A stretch of 15,095 bases of DNA from Rhodothermaceae bacterium (GTDB lineage Bacteria; Bacteroidota; Rhodothermia; Rhodothermales; Rubricoccaceae): the NCBI GenBank assembly GCA_013003465.1, contig JABDIZ010000234.1, positions 1 through 15,095 of the forward strand, given 5' to 3'. Below are positions 12,909 to 15,095 of the stretch, one piece after another. Position 1 is the stretch's first letter; every line of letters starts with the position of its first letter. The notes beneath the pieces are model-generated. The model was not told where the DNA came from, made no database searches, and saw only the letters and a list, made by a program, of their open reading frames with translations. The translations under genes and the position numbers were made by a program.

Positions 12909-13804
12909 GACCGGACCTCCGCCTCGAGGTCTGTGCTCCGTGTGGCGAGGACGGCCGCGATGAGCAAGAACCCCCCTCCGATGAGGGCGAGCGGACCGAG
13001 TCGGTCGCCGAGAAAGGTCACGCCGAGCAGCGTGCCGACGAGGGGCTCCATGTTGCCCAGCACGCCCGCACGGGCGGCCTCCACACGCATCAGTCCCCAG
13101 TTCCAGAGGAAGAACGTGACGGCGGTGCAGGCGAGGCCCAGGGCGAGCAGTGCAGTCCACACACCCGACGAGAAGCGCAGCGGCGGCGTGCCGTCGAGGA
13201 CGAGCACGAACGGCAGGAGGATTACGGCCCCGAGCGCGAACTGCACGGCGGTAGTCGCCAGGGGTCCAATGCGATGCGCCAGCCGCCGTGCGAGCAGCGT
13301 CCACACGACGGCGGCTACCATCGACGCGAACACGAGCCCATCCCCCAAGAGCGTACGCCCCGGTCCGGGTGAGCCCACGAGCAGCAGCACGCCCATCGCC
13401 GAGACCGCCACCGCAATCCAGGCGAGGCGCCCCGGCCGCTCGCGGTCGAGCCAGGTCCCGCCCAGTGCCAGCATCGGCGGTGCTGTAGCCACGAGAAGGG
13501 CGGCACTCGACGCGGTCGTCCGGTCCAGGCCCTCGAACTGGAGGAGGAACACGAACGGCCCGGCCAGCACGGCGCCAGCCATCGCCAGCCCGATCTCGGT
13601 GCGCCCCCAGGTGATGGCCCGCCAGCGGACGAACGGCAGCATCACGGCGGCGGCCAGCACGAACCGGTAGAACACGAGCGAGGCCGCGCCCATTTCTTCG
13701 AGCGCGATCTTGCCAAAGAGAAACGAGGCGCCCCAGAGCGCACCTGCGCCGCCGAGGGCCGCGTACGCGAGGCGGCGGGACGTGGGATCAATGACCACGG
13801 CCAC
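12905..13804 (-). CDS. EamA/DMT superfamily transporter
   Basis: A 299-residue integral membrane protein with about ten hydrophobic helices in two EamA repeats (roughly 13-143 and 155-290). The first repeat begins with GALWGASFLFGKIAL and the RFVLAAAVMLP segment typical of drug/metabolite exporters. The second contains CTAVTFFLWNWGLMRVEAARAG followed by a PLVGTLLG-type helix. EamA proteins usually export amino acids, metabolites or nucleobases; the substrate is not predictable here. The start is taken as GTG 13804, overlapping the end of the PIG-L gene by 17 bases; a GTG two codons later is equally possible and has a better-spaced GGAG. The stop overlaps the zapE start. Confidence 0.92.
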   Translation of the reverse strand: MAVVIDPTSRRLAYAALGGAGALWGASFLFGKIALEEMGAASLVFYRFVLAAAVMLPFVRWRAITWGRTEIGLAMAGAVLAGPFVFLLQFEGLDRTTASSAALLVATAPPMLALGGTWLDRERPGRLAWIAVAVSAMGVLLLVGSPGPGRTLLGDGLVFASMVAAVVWTLLARRLAHRIGPLATTAVQFALGAVILLPFVLVLDGTPPLRFSSGVWTALLALGLACTAVTFFLWNWGLMRVEAARAGVLGNMEPLVGTLLGVTFLGDRLGPLALIGGGFLLIAAVLATRSTDLEAEVRS

Positions 13805-15095
13805 GCTCTCCCACGGGGGCCGGATCGGTGCGGGGATAGCTGACGAGGTTGGCGAAGAGCCGCCACGCCCCGGGGTTGAGCGCTTCGAGCTGGCGGTACC
13901 ATCCGAGCGCCGTGTAGAGATACGTGCCCTCGCCCACGTCGGCGAGCAGGAGGCTGCCGCGGAGCGGGCCCTCGCCGGGGTCGCTCATCGCGAGCAGTTC
14001 GGTGTAGCGGTCGTCGTAGGTCGCGGGGAAGTAGAGGCCGCGTTCTTGCACCCAGCCGTCCCAGTCCGCGGGCGTGATGGCGTGCGGCAACCGGAAGAGG
14101 ACGTGCTCGGGCTGGAGGAGCGTGACGGGTGCATCCTCAAACGTCACGCGGTCGCGGCCGAGCATCAGCGGATAGGGCGCGAACCCTTCGTCCGGCACGT
14201 CAATCACCTCGCCGAAGAAGCCGCCGGAGGTCTGCCCCGGGTTCCACTCGAACGTTTTGTGGTAGCCCACGACGAGGTGGCCGCCGCTACGCACCCAGTC
14301 GAGGAGACGCGCATTGTACTGGCGGAGGTCGGCGCGGACGAGGTAGGCGCGGATGTCGAGGACGATGGCGTCCAGATCGCTCAGGTCGCGCGTGGCCAGC
14401 GCCGTCGAATCCAGCACGACGACCTCAGCGCCCATCGCGCGGAGTGCGTTCTCCGTCACCTGGTCGTACGAGCGCACGAACCCGACGCGGAGGCCCTCCG
14501 TCACGGAGACGTCCGGCAGCACGGCCGCCGGGCGCGTCACGGCGTAGGAGCGGTTGTTCGTGAGGGCCAGGAAAGGCTCGGCAGACCGGCTCTCGGGATC
14601 CGTTACGGCACGTACCATTACCTGATATGAGCCCGGCGCGATGGTGTCGGGCAGCATGAACTGGAACGTCGCCTCGGTTGCCTCGGCCACTACTTCCAGA
14701 AGCTCATCGTGAATAAGGTCGCCCTCGTAATCGCCGGGCATCACCGTAAGCATCAGCAGCATGGCCTCGGCCTCCGGGTCGTAGGTCTGCACCTGGACAG
14801 GGATCGTGTTCTCACCCGGAACGAGGCGAATGGGCGACGGGTCCAGGTCTATCACCACGGGTGGGGCGATATCCAGGTCGATGTAGCCGACCGGTCCTTC
14901 ACCAGGGCGTTCGACGCGATAGGGCGGGTGATTGACGAAGCGGTCGTACTGGTGTCGATGGCGCGGTAAGGTGGGCGTGGCGGCTACGGTCAGGCGGCCT
15001 TGGCCTACGGCCACCCCCACGCGCGTCGTATCCATCGGGCCGATGAGGTCCAAGAATGGGTTGGGCGCTTGCACATAGACGGTGCCCTCGGAGGG
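13788..15095 (-). CDS. PIG-L family deacetylase-type protein, C-terminal part (5' end outside the window)
   Basis: The frame is open to the right edge, so the GTG at 15074 is internal. About 435 residues are visible and match the C-terminal half of the long PIG-L/LmbE proteins common in Bacteroidota, as I recall them (about 800-900 residues). Seen (numbered from the window edge): a beta-rich region at about 60-190, a class-I-glutamine-amidotransferase-like region at about 200-280 (LRVGFVRSYDQV, DAIVLDIRAYLVR, SGGHLVVGYH), and the signature block PYPLMLGRDRVTFEDAP, WVQERGLYFP, SDPGEGPLRGSLL and NPGAWRLFANL near the C terminus. The N-terminal zinc deacetylase domain with the HPDD-type motif is not in the window, so catalytic capacity cannot be judged. 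Members are usually secreted and thought to deacetylate N-acetyl sugars. It overlaps the DMT transporter by 17 bases. Confidence 0.85.
   Translation of the reverse strand, partial: PSEGTVYVQAPNPFLDLIGPMDTTRVGVAVGQGRLTVAATPTLPRHRHQYDRFVNHPPYRVERPGEGPVGYIDLDIAPPVVIDLDPSPIRLVPGENTIPVQVQTYDPEAEAMLLMLTVMPGDYEGDLIHDELLEVVAEATEATFQFMLPDTIAPGSYQVMVRAVTDPESRSAEPFLALTNNRSYAVTRPAAVLPDVSVTEGLRVGFVRSYDQVTENALRAMGAEVVVLDSTALATRDLSDLDAIVLDIRAYLVRADLRQYNARLLDWVRSGGHLVVGYHKTFEWNPGQTSGGFFGEVIDVPDEGFAPYPLMLGRDRVTFEDAPVTLLQPEHVLFRLPHAITPADWDGWVQERGLYFPATYDDRYTELLAMSDPGEGPLRGSLLLADVGEGTYLYTALGWYRQLEALNPGAWRLFANLVSYPRTDPAPVGERGRGH

Noticed and set aside
12909..13304. N-terminal extension of ZapE by 132 codons
   Set aside because: The region codes for the membrane helices of the DMT transporter in another frame, and the ATG at 12908 has a good Shine-Dalgarno sequence and an ATGA overlap.
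12609..14630. Two long + strand frames (12609-13670 and 13710-14630)
   Set aside because: Antisense shadows of zapE, the DMT transporter and the PIG-L gene; Arg/Ala/Pro-rich translations without domain signatures.

Overview
The window is high-GC bacterial chromosome with almost no non-coding DNA. It suggests a member of the Bacteroidota/Rhodothermota (Rhodothermales-like), held with moderate confidence. Reasons: a large PIG-L-type protein with the C-terminal half usual in Bacteroidota, start codons that mostly lack a Shine-Dalgarno sequence, and one candidate promoter of the Bacteroidota form (TTG, 19 bases, TTTCTTTG). No tRNA, rRNA, CRISPR array, insertion sequence or integrase was seen.

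Layout. The left end carries two + strand genes: the 3' part of mnmA (tRNA 2-thiouridylase) and, overlapping its stop codon by ATGA, a 58-residue zinc-ribbon membrane microprotein. From 1104 to the right edge every gene is on the - strand. In transcription order they are: the C-terminal half of a PIG-L family protein (cut by the window end), an EamA/DMT exporter, zapE, a lipoprotein alpha/beta hydrolase, a response-regulator/flavin-oxidoreductase fusion, an MhqO-like VOC dioxygenase, an MhqD-like serine hydrolase, a Kef-type K+/H+ antiporter fused to a UBP-type zinc finger, a histidine kinase with a cyclic-nucleotide-binding-like domain, a frameshifted DUF5519 (luciferase family) gene, a small secreted protein and cardiolipin synthase. 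Junctions down to 3282 are overlaps or short gaps (at most about 90 bases). The one clear break is the 168-base gap before the secreted-protein gene.

The most interesting part is 3282-10879. A kinase without a membrane sensor, and a receiver domain fused to a thioredoxin-reductase-like flavoenzyme that lacks the redox CxxC, flank enzymes of the quinone/electrophile detoxification type (MhqO and MhqD families) and a Kef-type antiporter. Kef systems are known to be gated by electrophile adducts. My inference is one electrophile- or redox-stress operon in which a phosphorelay acts on an enzyme rather than on transcription, with a ubiquitin-type zinc finger on the antiporter tail as a possible protein-protein adaptor. 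The gene content and order are visible in the sequence; the joint function is a hypothesis.
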